64,000 nucleotides of DNA from positions 124,001 through 188,000 of the forward strand of contig NZ_QYUN01000002.1 in the NCBI RefSeq assembly GCF_003590875.1, given 5' to 3'. The notes under the pieces were generated by a model. The model ran no database searches. It was not told the DNA's origin and saw only the letters and a list, made by a program, of their open reading frames with translations. The DNA comes from Noviherbaspirillum cavernae. GTDB lineage: Bacteria; Pseudomonadota; Gammaproteobacteria; Burkholderiales; Burkholderiaceae_D. Of the stretch, positions 1 through 9,080 are shown in pieces. Every line of letters starts with the position of its first letter. Within the stretch, counting starts at the first letter, position 1. A program made the translations under genes and the position numbers.

Positions 1-530
1 ATGGAGAGCGAATTGAGCGCGACGCCGGTCAGCAGCAGGCCCGCGATCGAACCCGGCGTGATCCAGCGCGCCACGCGGTCGAGCGCCATGCAGACCAGGA
101 ATGCGCCGCCCAGCGCCGCGATCGGCAGCAGCCACATGCGCAGCGCCGGCGGCAGGGGCAGGGCCATCCCGGAAAACACCACGATGGTGAGCGCCGCGGC
201 GCAGGTCGCGCCGCTGGAGACGCCGAGCAGGCCGGGGTCGGCCAGCGGGTTGCGGAACAGACCCTGCGTCAGCGCGCCCGATATGCCCAGCGCCGCGCCC
301 ACCAGGATCGCGAACAGCGCGCGCGGCAGGCGGATGTTCCACAATACGTAGCCGCCGCCCGAGAGCTCGCCGGAATGGAACCCGGCCAGCCAGTCCTGCG
401 CCGACACCGGCACCGCGCCGCACAGCACCGACACCACAGCGGCAATGAGCAGCAGCGCCAGCAGCAGCGGCGCGGGGCGCAGTCCGGGGATGCCGTGCCG
501 GCGCGCGAGGGAGGCGGACATCGGGTTCAT
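1..530 (-). CDS. hmuU: Heme ABC transporter permease HmuU (FecCD family), 3' part missing
   Basis: Inner-membrane permease of the heme importer, FecCD/BtuC family. Only the N-terminal ~176 residues lie in the window; the gene runs off the left edge. The visible part has the hydrophobic N-terminal helix, then the family's conserved stretch around NIRLPRALFAILVGAALGIS and a Gly-rich helix region. The ATG at 530 overlaps the hmuT stop (ATGA), so the two are translationally coupled. It should work with HmuT and an ATPase HmuV that would lie beyond the window. The assignment rests on family features and operon position. Confidence 0.88.
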   Translation of the reverse strand, partial: MNPMSASLARRHGIPGLRPAPLLLALLLIAAVVSVLCGAVPVSAQDWLAGFHSGELSGGGYVLWNIRLPRALFAILVGAALGISGALTQGLFRNPLADPGLLGVSSGATCAAALTIVVFSGMALPLPPALRMWLLPIAALGGAFLVCMALDRVARWITPGSIAGLLLTGVALNSLS

Positions 531-1429
531 GCCGTCATCGCCCTGGTCAATGCGGCATCGAGTGCCGTGACGGCGGCAGGCAGGCGCGGCCCGAAGCCGA
601 GCAGGTACATCGCATCGAGTCCGATCACGCGCTTGTTGCGTCCGGCAGGCGTCTGCGCAATGCCGGGCAGCGCCAGCACGCTGGCCGTTCCACCCTGCGC
701 CTTCAATCCCTGGTCCGTCAGCAGCACCACGTCAGGCTGGGCGCCGATCACCGCCTCCGGCGTCAGCGGCTTGTAGCCGGTGATGCCGCCGATGGCGTTC
801 ACCGCGCCGGCATAGCGCAGCACCGCGTCCGCGCTCGTGTCCTGTCCGGCCACCATGATCTGGCCGGGCGCATGCGCCAGCACGAACAGGACCTTCACCG
901 GCTTGCCGCGCCGCGCGTCGATCTGCTTGCGCACGCGCGCCCATTCCTGCCGCAGGTCCGCCGCGTACTGCTCGGCCTGCGCCTTGCGGCCGGTCAGTTC
1001 GCCGACGCGCAGCACGCGCTCGATCAGACCTTCGAAACGGTGATTGGCGGGCAGCACCGTGACCGGCACGCCGGCGGCGGTGATCTGCCGGAGCACGGCT
1101 GGCGGGCCGGCATCCTCGGTGGCGATCACCTGGGTCGGCGCAAGGGCGAGCACGCCCTCGGCCGACAGCGCGCGCGAATAACCGACGTTGGGCAGTTTCG
1201 AGGCGGACTCGGGATAGATCGAGGTCGTATCGACCCCGACCAGGTCGCCCTGGGCCTGCAAGGCATAGATGATCTCGGTCAGCGCGCCGCCGACCGACAC
1301 GATGCGGTTCTGCCCGTTGCGGCCGGCGGCGATGCCGCTCGACCAGCCGCCGAGCGAGCCGGCCAGCGCCAGCATCGACAGCTGGCACAGACGCGTGCGG
1401 CGCTGCGCATTGAAACTCAGGCGGCGCAT
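527..1429 (-). CDS. hmuT: Periplasmic heme-binding protein HmuT
   Basis: Substrate-binding protein of the heme ABC importer, 300 aa, TroA/BtuF-like fold. The start at 1429 is preferred over an in-frame ATG 48 bases upstream because it gives an N-terminus MRRLSFNAQRR followed by a hydrophobic signal segment, and only a 13-base overlap with hmuS. The mature part begins with RIVSVGGALTEIIYAL, the typical opening of periplasmic cobalamin/heme-binding proteins, and has the long alpha-helical linker (about residues 140-180) of this fold. It receives heme after HmuR passes it across the outer membrane and delivers it to HmuU. The stop overlaps the hmuU start. Confidence 0.88.
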   Translation of the reverse strand: MRRLSFNAQRRTRLCQLSMLALAGSLGGWSSGIAAGRNGQNRIVSVGGALTEIIYALQAQGDLVGVDTTSIYPESASKLPNVGYSRALSAEGVLALAPTQVIATEDAGPPAVLRQITAAGVPVTVLPANHRFEGLIERVLRVGELTGRKAQAEQYAADLRQEWARVRKQIDARRGKPVKVLFVLAHAPGQIMVAGQDTSADAVLRYAGAVNAIGGITGYKPLTPEAVIGAQPDVVLLTDQGLKAQGGTASVLALPGIAQTPAGRNKRVIGLDAMYLLGFGPRLPAAVTALDAALTRAMTA

Positions 1430-2490
1430 GATTCCGACTCCTCCTGCAGGCGGTCGATCAGGGCGCGCCATTCGCACAGCTCCGGCTTGCCCGGCTTGCG
1501 CTCGCCGAAGAACATGGCGATCGTTTCGCCATGCGCATCGAACAGTTCCAGCGAGGTGACGACGCCGTCAACGGTCGGCTTCTTGACCACCCATGCGCCG
1601 GCGATGTGGTCTTCGCGCAGATGCAGGTTGAAGCCCGGGTCCAGCACGTTCAGCCACGGACCCATGGTCGCGATCTTCTTCACCGGACCGGAGTGGATCT
1701 GGATCATGCCGGGATTGCCGACGAAGACCATGATCGATACCCCCTCGCGCGAGGCGGCGTCGAGCAGGCGCGTGGCGCTGCCGGCGTCGATCTTCTGCAC
1801 GAACTCGGGCGCGGCCAGCCGCAATGCCTGGGTGCGCGTGAGGGCGAAGCGGCGCAGCAGGCCGAAGAATTCATGCGTGTCGCGCAGCGAGGCCCAGCCT
1901 TCGCGGAACGCGGCGACGTCGATTTCGCTGTCCGGCTTTTCCGCTGCCGCGGCAGGCGCGGTGCCGACGGTGATGCCGGCCTGCTGATCATCGCTGCGAA
2001 AGCGCGCCGTCAGCACCTCGTAAGCAGTGAGGTCGCTCTGCGGACGCAGGAAGATCTTGTGGATCGCGGTGCCGGCGACGTCGAAGAACTGCAGGCTGCG
2101 CTGCGTGCCGTCATTCGTGGTTTCGCTGACCGCAAAGCCGTGCGCCCATTGCTGGTAGAACACGCGCAGGTCGATCTCGCCGCCCAGCACGAGGCCGACA
2201 TGGCCGTTGTGGCTGGCCTTGCGATACACGCCGGTTTTCTCGTGCACGCAGGAGGGATTGCGCGTCAGGGCCATCACCTCGCCGAGCGGTTCGAGCGACT
2301 CGATGATGTCGGACCAGGCAGACGTCAGGCGCGCGGCGCGCAGGGTGGTTTCGCTGCCGTCCGCGCCGGCGTGGGCGGCGATCAGCTCGCCTTCCGAGAT
2401 TCCCAGCTTGTCGGCGATGTCGCGGTGACGGGCCTTTTCCTTGCGCATCTGGGTGAATGAGGCACGGATCGATTGAATGTTGTCGGACAT
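1417..2490 (-). CDS. hmuS: Cytoplasmic heme-degrading/heme-carrier protein HmuS (HemS/ChuS family)
   Basis: Cytoplasmic protein of 357 aa, the usual size of HemS/ChuS proteins, which bind imported heme and release or traffic its iron. Two tandem HemS-type repeats are visible: residues ~30-175 (with ALTRNPSCVHEKTG) and ~200-345 (with HLREDHIAGAWVVKKP). The start at 2490 (MSDNIQSIRASF) is chosen over a longer in-frame start because AGGAGC lies 7 bases upstream. It is second in the structural operon after hmuR, with 135 bases between them, and overlaps hmuT. Expected to be repressed by Fur-iron together with hemP-hmuR. Confidence 0.9.
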   Translation of the reverse strand: MSDNIQSIRASFTQMRKEKARHRDIADKLGISEGELIAAHAGADGSETTLRAARLTSAWSDIIESLEPLGEVMALTRNPSCVHEKTGVYRKASHNGHVGLVLGGEIDLRVFYQQWAHGFAVSETTNDGTQRSLQFFDVAGTAIHKIFLRPQSDLTAYEVLTARFRSDDQQAGITVGTAPAAAAEKPDSEIDVAAFREGWASLRDTHEFFGLLRRFALTRTQALRLAAPEFVQKIDAGSATRLLDAASREGVSIMVFVGNPGMIQIHSGPVKKIATMGPWLNVLDPGFNLHLREDHIAGAWVVKKPTVDGVVTSLELFDAHGETIAMFFGERKPGKPELCEWRALIDRLQEESESCAA

Positions 2491-2536
2491 GGTGTGCTCC
2501 TGGTTGAAGGTTCGAAGGTACTTGACGCACTCAACT

Positions 2537-2576
2537 CCCATCCCGACCTTCCCCGGCAGGGGCGGGGCGGGATGGG
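2537..2576. repeat. GC-rich hairpin in the hmuR-hmuS intergenic gap
   Basis: Perfect 9-bp arms CCCATCCCG (2537-2545) and CGGGATGGG (2568-2576) enclose a C/G-rich loop. It lies between hmuR and hmuS inside the operon. It resembles the larger CCCATCCCC/GGGGATGGG repeat at 31287-31389, so it is probably a short member of the same intergenic repeat family. It could attenuate or stabilise the downstream mRNA; no T-run follows. Confidence 0.6.
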
Positions 2577-2625
2577 GGCCGCATGCATCGATCTGCGCTG
2601 CTGTAGGTGATGTGCGGATCGCTCC

Positions 2626-4848
2626 TTAGAAGTCGTAACGGATCGAGGCTTGCAGGTTGCGGCCGGGTGCGGTGTAGGCGTCCACGACGTTGCTGTTGGC
2701 AGCCAGTCCGCGTACGTCGGACCAGCGCCAGTAGGTTTCGTCGAACAGGTTGTTCAGGTTGGCGACGACCGTCAGGTTGGCCATCGGCTTCCACGTGACG
2801 CCGACGTCGACCGTGGTCCAGGACGGCGACGTGAATTGCGCGGTCGGCGCGCCGGTGGGTCCGGGCACCGTGCCGACGTTGCTTGCCGACTTGGCGGCGC
2901 TGTGCGTCAGGTTGACGCGCGCGCCCCAGGTGCCGGCGTCGTAGCGCACGCCCAGCACGGCCTTGAGCGGCGATATGGTGTCCAGCGGCGTCTTCACGCC
3001 GTTGGTCTCGCTGTCGCCCTTGGCGTAGGCGATGCCGGCGGTGCCGACCCAGCGCGAATTGAACTGCCACTCGGCGCGCGCCTCTGCGCCGCGGATGCGC
3101 GCATTGGCGAGGTTGACGTACTGGAAGACCGTCGGGTTGGCCGGGGTGCCCGCGCCGCCTACCGCCTGCTGGCTGATGAAGTCGTCATAGCTGTTGTCGA
3201 AGATCGCCACCGAGGTGCGCAGCGCGTTGAACTTGCTGCGCACGCCGAGCTCGATGCTGTCGGCGCGTTCGGCCTTCAGGTTCGGATTGCCGATGCTGGT
3301 GTAGCCGGACGCCAGGTTGGTGAAGCCGTTGTTGACCTGATCCGGTGTCGGTGCGCGAAAGCCCTTGGCCCATTGCGCATACGGCGCGAACTGCGGCGCG
3401 GCACGCCACACCACGCCTAGGCGCGGCGTCACGGCATTGTCGGTCAGGGTGGTGGTCGCGCCGCCGGTGAAGCCGTCGGTGCTCGGCTTCAGCTTGTAGT
3501 AGTCGAAGCGCAGGCCGGGGATCACGCTGACCGCGCCCGCCTCGATCTCGTCCTGCACGAATGCGCCGGCCAGCGTGTAGTCGGTGTCGGGGAAGGGCTT
3601 GGTCGGGAAGGTTTCGCCGAACGGCGGCACGGTGCCGTCGCGCACGCCTTCCACCTTCGACTTGTTCCAGTCGAAGCCGTAGGAGATGCGTTGATTGATG
3701 GAGCTGGTGGCGCCGACGAGATTGCTTTCGAACAGCGATGACAGGCCGACCAGGCCCTGCTTGTAGGTGTTGTCGCGCGTGCGGTCGGCGGCGGTGAGGC
3801 GGTCCTCGATCGACAGCTGCTCGACCTTGGCGTCCTGCCAGTACAGGCGCGTTTCCGCGCGTTGCATCCACGGCGCATTCAGGTCCGTGTAGCGGTGTTC
3901 GAGCGAGACGCGGTCGCGCGTGATGCGGTCGTGCGTGTCGAGATCGATCGCGCTGGTCGACGTGAGCGGCGGCACCGCGCGCGCGGAATACACCTCGGTG
4001 TCCTGCTTGCGGTTCTGCGATTCCAGCGTCAGGCCGAACTGGTTCGTGGCGTTCAGGGTATAGAGCGCCTTCGCCAGCACGTAGCGGCTGTTGTAGTCGG
4101 CCGGATTGGGCTCGGTGCGGCTGGAGTTCGGCGCATCGTTCGTTCCCTTGTTGTCGACCTCGTGGCCCTTGCGGTAGGTCGCCTGCAGCATGCCCTGCCA
4201 TGCGTCCGATCTGCCGGCCACGCCCACCGTGTTGTTCCACGAGCGGTCCACGCTGGCGTAGCCGGTGCGCACGAAACCGCCGACGGAACGGCCGGCCTTG
4301 AGCAGGTCGGCGGGGTCGAGCGTGCGGAAACTGACCGCGCCTGCCAGACCGTCGCTGCCGAACTGGGTCGAGGCCGGGCCGCGCAGGATTTCGGCGGTGC
4401 GGATGCCGTCCACGTCGAGGTAGTCGGCGCGGCCGGTCGCGAACGACGCAAACGAAAAGCCGTTCGGCACGCGCACGCCGTCCACCAGCATCAGAACCTG
4501 GTTGCCTTCCAGCCCGCGGATGTTGATGCCCTCGCTGCCGGCGCGGCCGGTGGCGGCACCGGCAGCGGTGAAGCGGGCCGGCGCGGTGCGCACCTCGACG
4601 CCGAGTTCGTCGCTGAACAGGCTCTTGAGATCGCGCGCACCTTCCTGTTCGGCGTCTTCCGACGTCGTGACGGTCACGGTATTGGGCACATTGTCGACGC
4701 GCCGTTCGGTACGGGTCGCGCTGACGGTCACTTCGCCCAGGCGGGCGGGTGCGGATTCAGGGGAGGAGGTTGGCTCGCCGGCGGCGATGGCCGGGGCCGA
4801 AGCCCATGCCATACCGACAGCCAGCGCGAGCGTGGATTTGCGCAGCAC
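2626..4848 (-). CDS. hmuR: TonB-dependent heme/hemoglobin receptor HmuR
   Basis: Outer-membrane gated beta-barrel that binds heme or hemoproteins and imports heme using TonB energy. 740 aa with a signal peptide (cleavage near AIAAGEP). A TonB-box-like stretch (GEVTVSATRTERR) and the plug domain (about residues 50-165, with GINIRGLEGNQVLMLVDGVR) come next. The 22-strand barrel ends in an aromatic residue (SIRYDF). The heme-receptor signatures FRAP and NPNL are both present (GFRAPTPDQ and IGNPNLKAE). Unusually, no His lies between them; in Yersinia HemR a His in this region helps heme uptake. Downstream of hemP by 70 bases. Confidence 0.92.
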   Translation of the reverse strand: MLRKSTLALAVGMAWASAPAIAAGEPTSSPESAPARLGEVTVSATRTERRVDNVPNTVTVTTSEDAEQEGARDLKSLFSDELGVEVRTAPARFTAAGAATGRAGSEGINIRGLEGNQVLMLVDGVRVPNGFSFASFATGRADYLDVDGIRTAEILRGPASTQFGSDGLAGAVSFRTLDPADLLKAGRSVGGFVRTGYASVDRSWNNTVGVAGRSDAWQGMLQATYRKGHEVDNKGTNDAPNSSRTEPNPADYNSRYVLAKALYTLNATNQFGLTLESQNRKQDTEVYSARAVPPLTSTSAIDLDTHDRITRDRVSLEHRYTDLNAPWMQRAETRLYWQDAKVEQLSIEDRLTAADRTRDNTYKQGLVGLSSLFESNLVGATSSINQRISYGFDWNKSKVEGVRDGTVPPFGETFPTKPFPDTDYTLAGAFVQDEIEAGAVSVIPGLRFDYYKLKPSTDGFTGGATTTLTDNAVTPRLGVVWRAAPQFAPYAQWAKGFRAPTPDQVNNGFTNLASGYTSIGNPNLKAERADSIELGVRSKFNALRTSVAIFDNSYDDFISQQAVGGAGTPANPTVFQYVNLANARIRGAEARAEWQFNSRWVGTAGIAYAKGDSETNGVKTPLDTISPLKAVLGVRYDAGTWGARVNLTHSAAKSASNVGTVPGPTGAPTAQFTSPSWTTVDVGVTWKPMANLTVVANLNNLFDETYWRWSDVRGLAANSNVVDAYTAPGRNLQASIRYDF

Positions 4849-4918
4849 GGTGTTTCCTTGTGAAGTTGGACACTGGCTGGCAACGAGCTGGCGAATGTTT
4901 GTTGATGGTTTTAGCGAC

Positions 4919-5116
4919 TCATTTCGTCAGGATGAGTTTTCCCTGTGAAGTCTCCCGCAATCGATAGACCATGCCGTTGTGCGCGATTTCCACCTCCCGC
5001 GCGCCGCCCAGCAGGGCTGCGCTGGAGAAGCGGCGGGTTCCATCCGCGGTTTTGACCGGGGCGGGGACTTCGCCGGTGCGGGAAATGACAGGTTCGGATT
5101 TGGGGTCGAGGTTCAT
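4919..5116 (-). CDS. hemP: Hemin uptake protein HemP
   Basis: Small (65 aa) conserved protein at the head of heme uptake operons in beta- and gammaproteobacteria. The diagnostic C-terminus is VYRLRETSQGKLILTK, preceded by SSAALLGGAREVEIAHNG. The ATG at 5116 (MNLDPKSEPV) was chosen over a 14-codon-longer start because the longer version would include the Fur box in coding sequence. In Burkholderia relatives HemP is required for heme-receptor expression and may act as a regulator; that is knowledge of the family, not visible here. Transcribed together with hmuRSTU. Confidence 0.9.
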   Translation of the reverse strand: MNLDPKSEPVISRTGEVPAPVKTADGTRRFSSAALLGGAREVEIAHNGMVYRLRETSQGKLILTK

Positions 5117-5132
5117 GTTTCGAAATGTAAAC

Positions 5133-5151
5133 GATAATGATTCGCATTTCA
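5133..5151 (-). promoter_or_regulatory. Predicted Fur box upstream of hemP
   Basis: On the minus strand GAAATGCGAATCATTATCG, 16 bases before the hemP start, closely matches the Fur consensus GATAATGATAATCATTATC in its right half (AATCATTATC). A TATACAAT motif just upstream (rc of 5157-5164) could be the -10 element. This predicts iron repression of the whole heme operon. Confidence 0.75.
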
Positions 5152-5284
5152 AGTGCATTGTATAGCACTTTTACCCGTCCTCATGATTTGAATTGCAAAC
5201 GAAGGAGATAACAGGTTTTTCGGGATCTTTTTCGGAATGGCAGCGAACGTCGCGTATTTCCATTCATTTTCTCGGCAACGACGC

Positions 5285-6718
5285 TCACAGCCAGTACGAA
5301 AACAGACGCGCGCCCCATTCGCGCAGCCGGTCCAGCCATCCCCGCTGCTTCCATTGCAGCGCCGTGATTTCGGTCGACTCCCGCAGGTCGCGCTCGAACA
5401 GGGCTTCCATCCTTTCCGCGAAATCCGCGCTGAGGACCACGGCATTCAACTCGTCGTTGTGCAGGAAGCTGCGCATGTCCAGATTGGTGGAGCCGATGGT
5501 GGACCACACGCCGTCGATCACCGCGGTCTTCGCGTGCAGCAACGCGGTATTGCGCTCGTATACCCGGATGCCGGCTTCCAGCAGTTCGTCGTAATACGAA
5601 CGGCTCGCATACAGGATCAGCGCGTGATCGGTAAAGCTCGGAAAGATGAGCTTCACCTCGACGCCGCGTCTGGCCGCATCCTTCATCGCATCGACGATCT
5701 GGCGGTCGGGAACGAAGTAGGCGGTGGTCAGATACACGCTCTTGTCCGCGTTGGCGAAGGCGGACACGTAGGTCTTGTAGATCGTGTAGTCGGCCTTTTC
5801 TGCGACGCTGCCGAGCGCGCGCACCAGCGCCTTGCCCTCGGCTTTCAGCGGTGGAAAATACTGCGCGCCGGACAGTGCGTGGCCGCTCTTGCGCTGCCAG
5901 GTTTCCAGAAACATCTTCTGGAATTCCGCCACCGCCGGCCCCTCGATCCGCATGTGCGTGTCGCGCCATGCCGCGTCGCCGGCGTCCGGGGGCGCAGATG
6001 GCACGGTCGGCGGCGGCCGGCGCGAGAGCAGCGCGCTTTTGCCGTAGACGCCGCTGATGTTGACGCCGCCGGTAAAGGCGACGCGCCCGTCGACCACCAG
6101 CAGCTTGCGATGGTCGCGCTGATTGATGTCCCACTTGCCTTTTGCCTTCGATGGATCGACGGGATTGAATTCGAGCACCGCGATGCCGCCCGCGCGCAAG
6201 CGATCGAAGAATTCGCGCGGCGTGCCGAGCGTGCCCACGCCATCGTGGATCAGGTTGACCTGCACCCCGGCGGCGCGCTTCTTGATCAGCAAATCAGAGA
6301 GGGCGCGGCCGACTTCATCGTCCTCGATGATGTAGGTTTCGAGATTGATGTGATCGCGTGCGCGGCCTATCGCATCGCGCATCGCCCGTATCGTGAGCGG
6401 CCCGTCGTCGAGCAGGGTCACCTTGTTGCCCGCGACCAGCGGCGTACCGCTGATCGCTTCCTCGGCGGCGACGTGCCGGTCGAGAATGTCGGTGGCACCG
6501 GCCTGCGCTGCCATGTCCTGGAGCAGTGACTGCTTCCTTGCATCGGACAGTTCGCCGCGCGTCGTGATGATGCGCAGCTGTTGCGGTTGCGCAAGCGACG
6601 CATTGCGCAAGTAGCTGACGTCCGGCAACGCGGCGCAACCTGCCATCAGGCTGAAGAGAAACAACAATGCGCTTGCGTTGCGCTTCGTGCACAACAACCG
6701 GAGCGGGTATCGCATCAC
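5285..6718 (-). CDS. Phospholipase D-family lipoprotein, probable cardiolipin synthase (ClsC-like)
   Basis: 477 aa. The N-terminus has a hydrophobic segment ending in a lipobox (LMAGC, Cys28), so it is probably a lipoprotein. Two HxKxxxxD phospholipase D motifs are intact: HRKLLVVD (about residue 213) and HAKTAVID near residue 393, each followed by the GG/GS..N part of the motif (FTGGVN, IGSTNLD). This architecture fits ClsC/YmdC-type enzymes that join phospholipids to make cardiolipin, rather than a nuclease. The gene is monocistronic, downstream of hemP in the opposite sense of its promoter. The exact substrate is inferred from the family only. Confidence 0.82.
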   Translation of the reverse strand: MMRYPLRLLCTKRNASALLFLFSLMAGCAALPDVSYLRNASLAQPQQLRIITTRGELSDARKQSLLQDMAAQAGATDILDRHVAAEEAISGTPLVAGNKVTLLDDGPLTIRAMRDAIGRARDHINLETYIIEDDEVGRALSDLLIKKRAAGVQVNLIHDGVGTLGTPREFFDRLRAGGIAVLEFNPVDPSKAKGKWDINQRDHRKLLVVDGRVAFTGGVNISGVYGKSALLSRRPPPTVPSAPPDAGDAAWRDTHMRIEGPAVAEFQKMFLETWQRKSGHALSGAQYFPPLKAEGKALVRALGSVAEKADYTIYKTYVSAFANADKSVYLTTAYFVPDRQIVDAMKDAARRGVEVKLIFPSFTDHALILYASRSYYDELLEAGIRVYERNTALLHAKTAVIDGVWSTIGSTNLDMRSFLHNDELNAVVLSADFAERMEALFERDLRESTEITALQWKQRGWLDRLREWGARLFSYWL

Positions 6719-6880
6719 GTCCTCCCTGGGCCATCAGGAATCGATATTCAATGACTTGGAGTATGTTTTGCATGGAATCATTCCCGTCGGGTCGGATCGC
6801 CGCGTACGTTGTGATGCCGGGAAAGTGCGATGGCCGAAAGAATGCCGCATTTGCAGGCGGCATCGCGCGACAAGGAGGGG

Positions 6881-6911
6881 GCGGACCGGCCGCTGGCACG
6901 GGCCGGTCCGC
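6881..6911 (-). terminator. Strong hairpin downstream of the 83-aa gene
   Basis: Perfect 11-bp arms GCGGACCGGCC (6881-6891) and GGCCGGTCCGC (6901-6911) with a 9-base loop, 21 bases past the stop of the gene ending at 6933. No U-run follows on the minus strand, so factor-independent termination is uncertain; it may protect the mRNA 3' end instead. Confidence 0.5.
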
Positions 6912-6932
6912 AATGGAACTGCCAGGGGACGA

Positions 6933-7184
6933 TCAGACGATCGGACCGATGGTGACGCGGCTATGCAAACTGGAGATGGCATAACCCTTGGCGTCTATCT
7001 GCTGCATCGCGTCTTCCATCGAGAAGCCATGCACAGGCTCGTTGTTTTCATCGAGGTCGATGTTTTGATCGGCGGTCTCCCAATCAATGTTGGTTGCCTC
7101 GTTGGGAATCGGCCTTCCTTCCGGAACGGCCAGATAAGAAAATTGACCCTGGGTATCGGGGCGTTTGTAAACATCAACTTTCAT
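6933..7184 (-). CDS. Small conserved protein, DUF6139-like
   Basis: 83 aa, acidic, no signal peptide or membrane helix. It begins MKVDVYKRPD and includes YLAVPEGRPIP and ATNIDWETAD, which I recall as typical of the short DUF6139 proteins found in Burkholderiales; the family name is from memory. GGAAGGA is placed 7 bases before the ATG at 7184, which settles the start against a much longer in-frame reading. Function unknown. Flanked by a strong hairpin on its 3' side and a long empty region on its 5' side. Confidence 0.7.
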   Translation of the reverse strand: MKVDVYKRPDTQGQFSYLAVPEGRPIPNEATNIDWETADQNIDLDENNEPVHGFSMEDAMQQIDAKGYAISSLHSRVTIGPIV

Positions 7185-7611
7185 CGTTTCATCCTTCCAT
7201 GAAAACACGTGTCTGCCGTGTCTTCGATTGACAGCAGGACACGGCAAAAGGTTGCGCAAAAGAGAACGCGTTTCATCAAAAAGCGTACACCGGCCCGGAA
7301 CCGCGCTTGCGGGCATGCCCGAGGCCGGAATGCATTCCGCAGCAAACCGTACTGGTTCACCTCCTTTCCGTAATTCTCCTGTGGACAGTGCGCCGCATTG
7401 ACGGTTCCTTGCCGTTTCGTCTTGCCCGCATTTCTTTCCTGCGTTTCTTTCTCGCATTTCATGCCTGCATCGTCGCCGCCGCATGACGGATTCCGCGCCG
7501 CTTTCCTCTACCGCGCCTGTGCTTTTGCCGCTTCAGCAAGGAATGCGCGCAGAAGCTTGCCGCGCGAACAAAATTCTTGAAATAAACCCTTCCCTATTGC
7601 AAAAACGAATA

Positions 7612-7639
7612 TTGACTCACGGAACTCTCTATCTAGAAT
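7612..7639 (+). promoter_or_regulatory. Candidate sigma-70 promoter for the alpha/beta hydrolase gene
   Basis: TTGACT (7612-7617), a 16-base spacer, then TAGAAT (7634-7639). It lies in the AT-rich end of the otherwise featureless 7185-7802 gap, leaving a leader of about 155 bases before the start at 7803. I saw no other gene in this gap. Prediction by eye only. Confidence 0.4.
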
Positions 7640-7802
7640 GAATCACGTTGCGCTCAATCAATCGACTGCGGGAAACCTTTTCCGCAACGACACCGCGCCG
7701 CACAGTGCGACATGACATTGCAGGAAATTGCGCACATGAAAGAAGCGTTGCCGACAAGCATCGCGCCCTGATTCGTTTGCATTTCGGAAGTGTTTGAAAA
7801 AC

Positions 7803-9044
7803 ATGTTGAACAAGTTATTCGCGCACAAGAACAATGCCGCCGGGCGCGGCGCGGCGGGTCGCATGCGCACTGCATTGGCCGCGCTGGCGCTCGGTGCCGG
7901 CCTCTTCGTCAATCCGTTTGCGGCGCATGCGGTTACGCTCGATGCACGTCTGCATGAGCGGGTCGTGATGATTCCGGTGGCCTCGTGGGCGGGCGGCATC
8001 GAACTCGAGACAACGATCTTCAAGCCGCCCGGCGACGGCCCCTTCCCGGTCGTCATCATGAATCACGGCAAGGCGCTCGGCAGTCCGCGGGCGCAGGCGC
8101 GCGACCGCTTCATCGTCGTCAGTCGCGAGTTCGTCAAGCGCGGTTATGCAGTGGTGGTGCCGATGCGCAAGGGCTTTTCGAAATCAAGCGGCGACTATTC
8201 CGACTACGGTTGCGACATGACGAGCAACGGCCAGGCGCAGGCCGATGACCTCGACAGCACGGTCGAATACCTGCGCCAGCAGAGCTGGGCCGACACCGGC
8301 CGCATGCTGGTCGCGGGCCAGTCGTATGGCGGCCTGACCGCGCTCGCATTCGGCATGCGCAACGCGCCGGGCGTGAAGGGACTGATCAACTTCGCCGGCG
8401 GTCTGAAGGTGCATGGCGGCGACTGCAGCTGGCAGAACTCGCTGGTGAAGGCCTTCGCCACCTACGGTGCCAAAACCGCGCTGCCGAGCCTCTGGTTCTA
8501 CGGCGCGAACGACCAGCACTTCGGCCCCGAACTGGCAAATCGTCTGCACGACGCCTATGTGCAGGCCGGCGGTCAGGCGCGGCTGGTAGCCTACGGCCCG
8601 TTCAAGAAGGATGCGCACGGCATGGTGGGCAGCCGCGATGGCGTGAAGATCTGGTGGCCGGAAACAGAACGATTCCTGAAGGAGCTCGGCATGCCGACCG
8701 GCGAAGTCTATGCGCTGGCGGACGAGCCGGCGATGCCGAAGACGGACTATGCCGCGCTCGACAACGTGGATGCGATCCCCTACCTGAAGGACAAGGGGCG
8801 CGAGCAATATCGTGTCTTCCTCGGCAAGCTCAGTCCGCGCGCCTTCGCGCTGTCACCCAGCGGCGCGTGGAGCTGGGCGGAGGATGGCGACGATCCGGTC
8901 GAGCATGCGCTCGCCGAATGCCAGAAAGGCAGCAGTCAGCCGTGCCGCATCTACGCGGTGGACAACAACGTGGTGTGGACCGGCGATGCGCTGCCGGTCA
9001 CTGCCGAGAACGCGCCGGCCAGAGGCGCGCAGACCGGACCCTGA
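7803..9044 (+). CDS. Secreted alpha/beta hydrolase (dienelactone hydrolase-like)
   Basis: About 413 aa. A basic N-terminus is followed by a signal peptide (MRTALAALALGAG to AAHA), so the enzyme is likely periplasmic. Catalytic features: nucleophile elbow GQSYGG, an acid in the GANDQHF strand and His in KKDAHGMVG. The hydrolase core covers roughly residues 45-295. A C-terminal extension of ~110 residues (FALSPSGAWSWAEDGDDP and CRIYAVDNNVVW) is also seen fused to other secreted hydrolases, possibly as a binding module. ATG at 7803 chosen; a TTG nine bases upstream is possible. Substrate unknown. Confidence 0.8.
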   Translation: MLNKLFAHKNNAAGRGAAGRMRTALAALALGAGLFVNPFAAHAVTLDARLHERVVMIPVASWAGGIELETTIFKPPGDGPFPVVIMNHGKALGSPRAQARDRFIVVSREFVKRGYAVVVPMRKGFSKSSGDYSDYGCDMTSNGQAQADDLDSTVEYLRQQSWADTGRMLVAGQSYGGLTALAFGMRNAPGVKGLINFAGGLKVHGGDCSWQNSLVKAFATYGAKTALPSLWFYGANDQHFGPELANRLHDAYVQAGGQARLVAYGPFKKDAHGMVGSRDGVKIWWPETERFLKELGMPTGEVYALADEPAMPKTDYAALDNVDAIPYLKDKGREQYRVFLGKLSPRAFALSPSGAWSWAEDGDDPVEHALAECQKGSSQPCRIYAVDNNVVWTGDALPVTAENAPARGAQTGP

Positions 9045-9054
9045 TGCGTGCGCA

Positions 9055-9079
9055 GCGGCGGCGCATCGGAAGCCGCCGC
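9055..9079. terminator. Hairpin between convergent genes
   Basis: GCGGCGGC (9055-9062) and GCCGCCGC (9072-9079) form an 8-bp stem exactly between the hydrolase stop (9044) and the stop of the convergent GGDEF-EAL gene (9081). Its placement suggests a bidirectional terminator, though it lacks a long T-run. Confidence 0.45.
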
Positions 9080-9080
9080 C

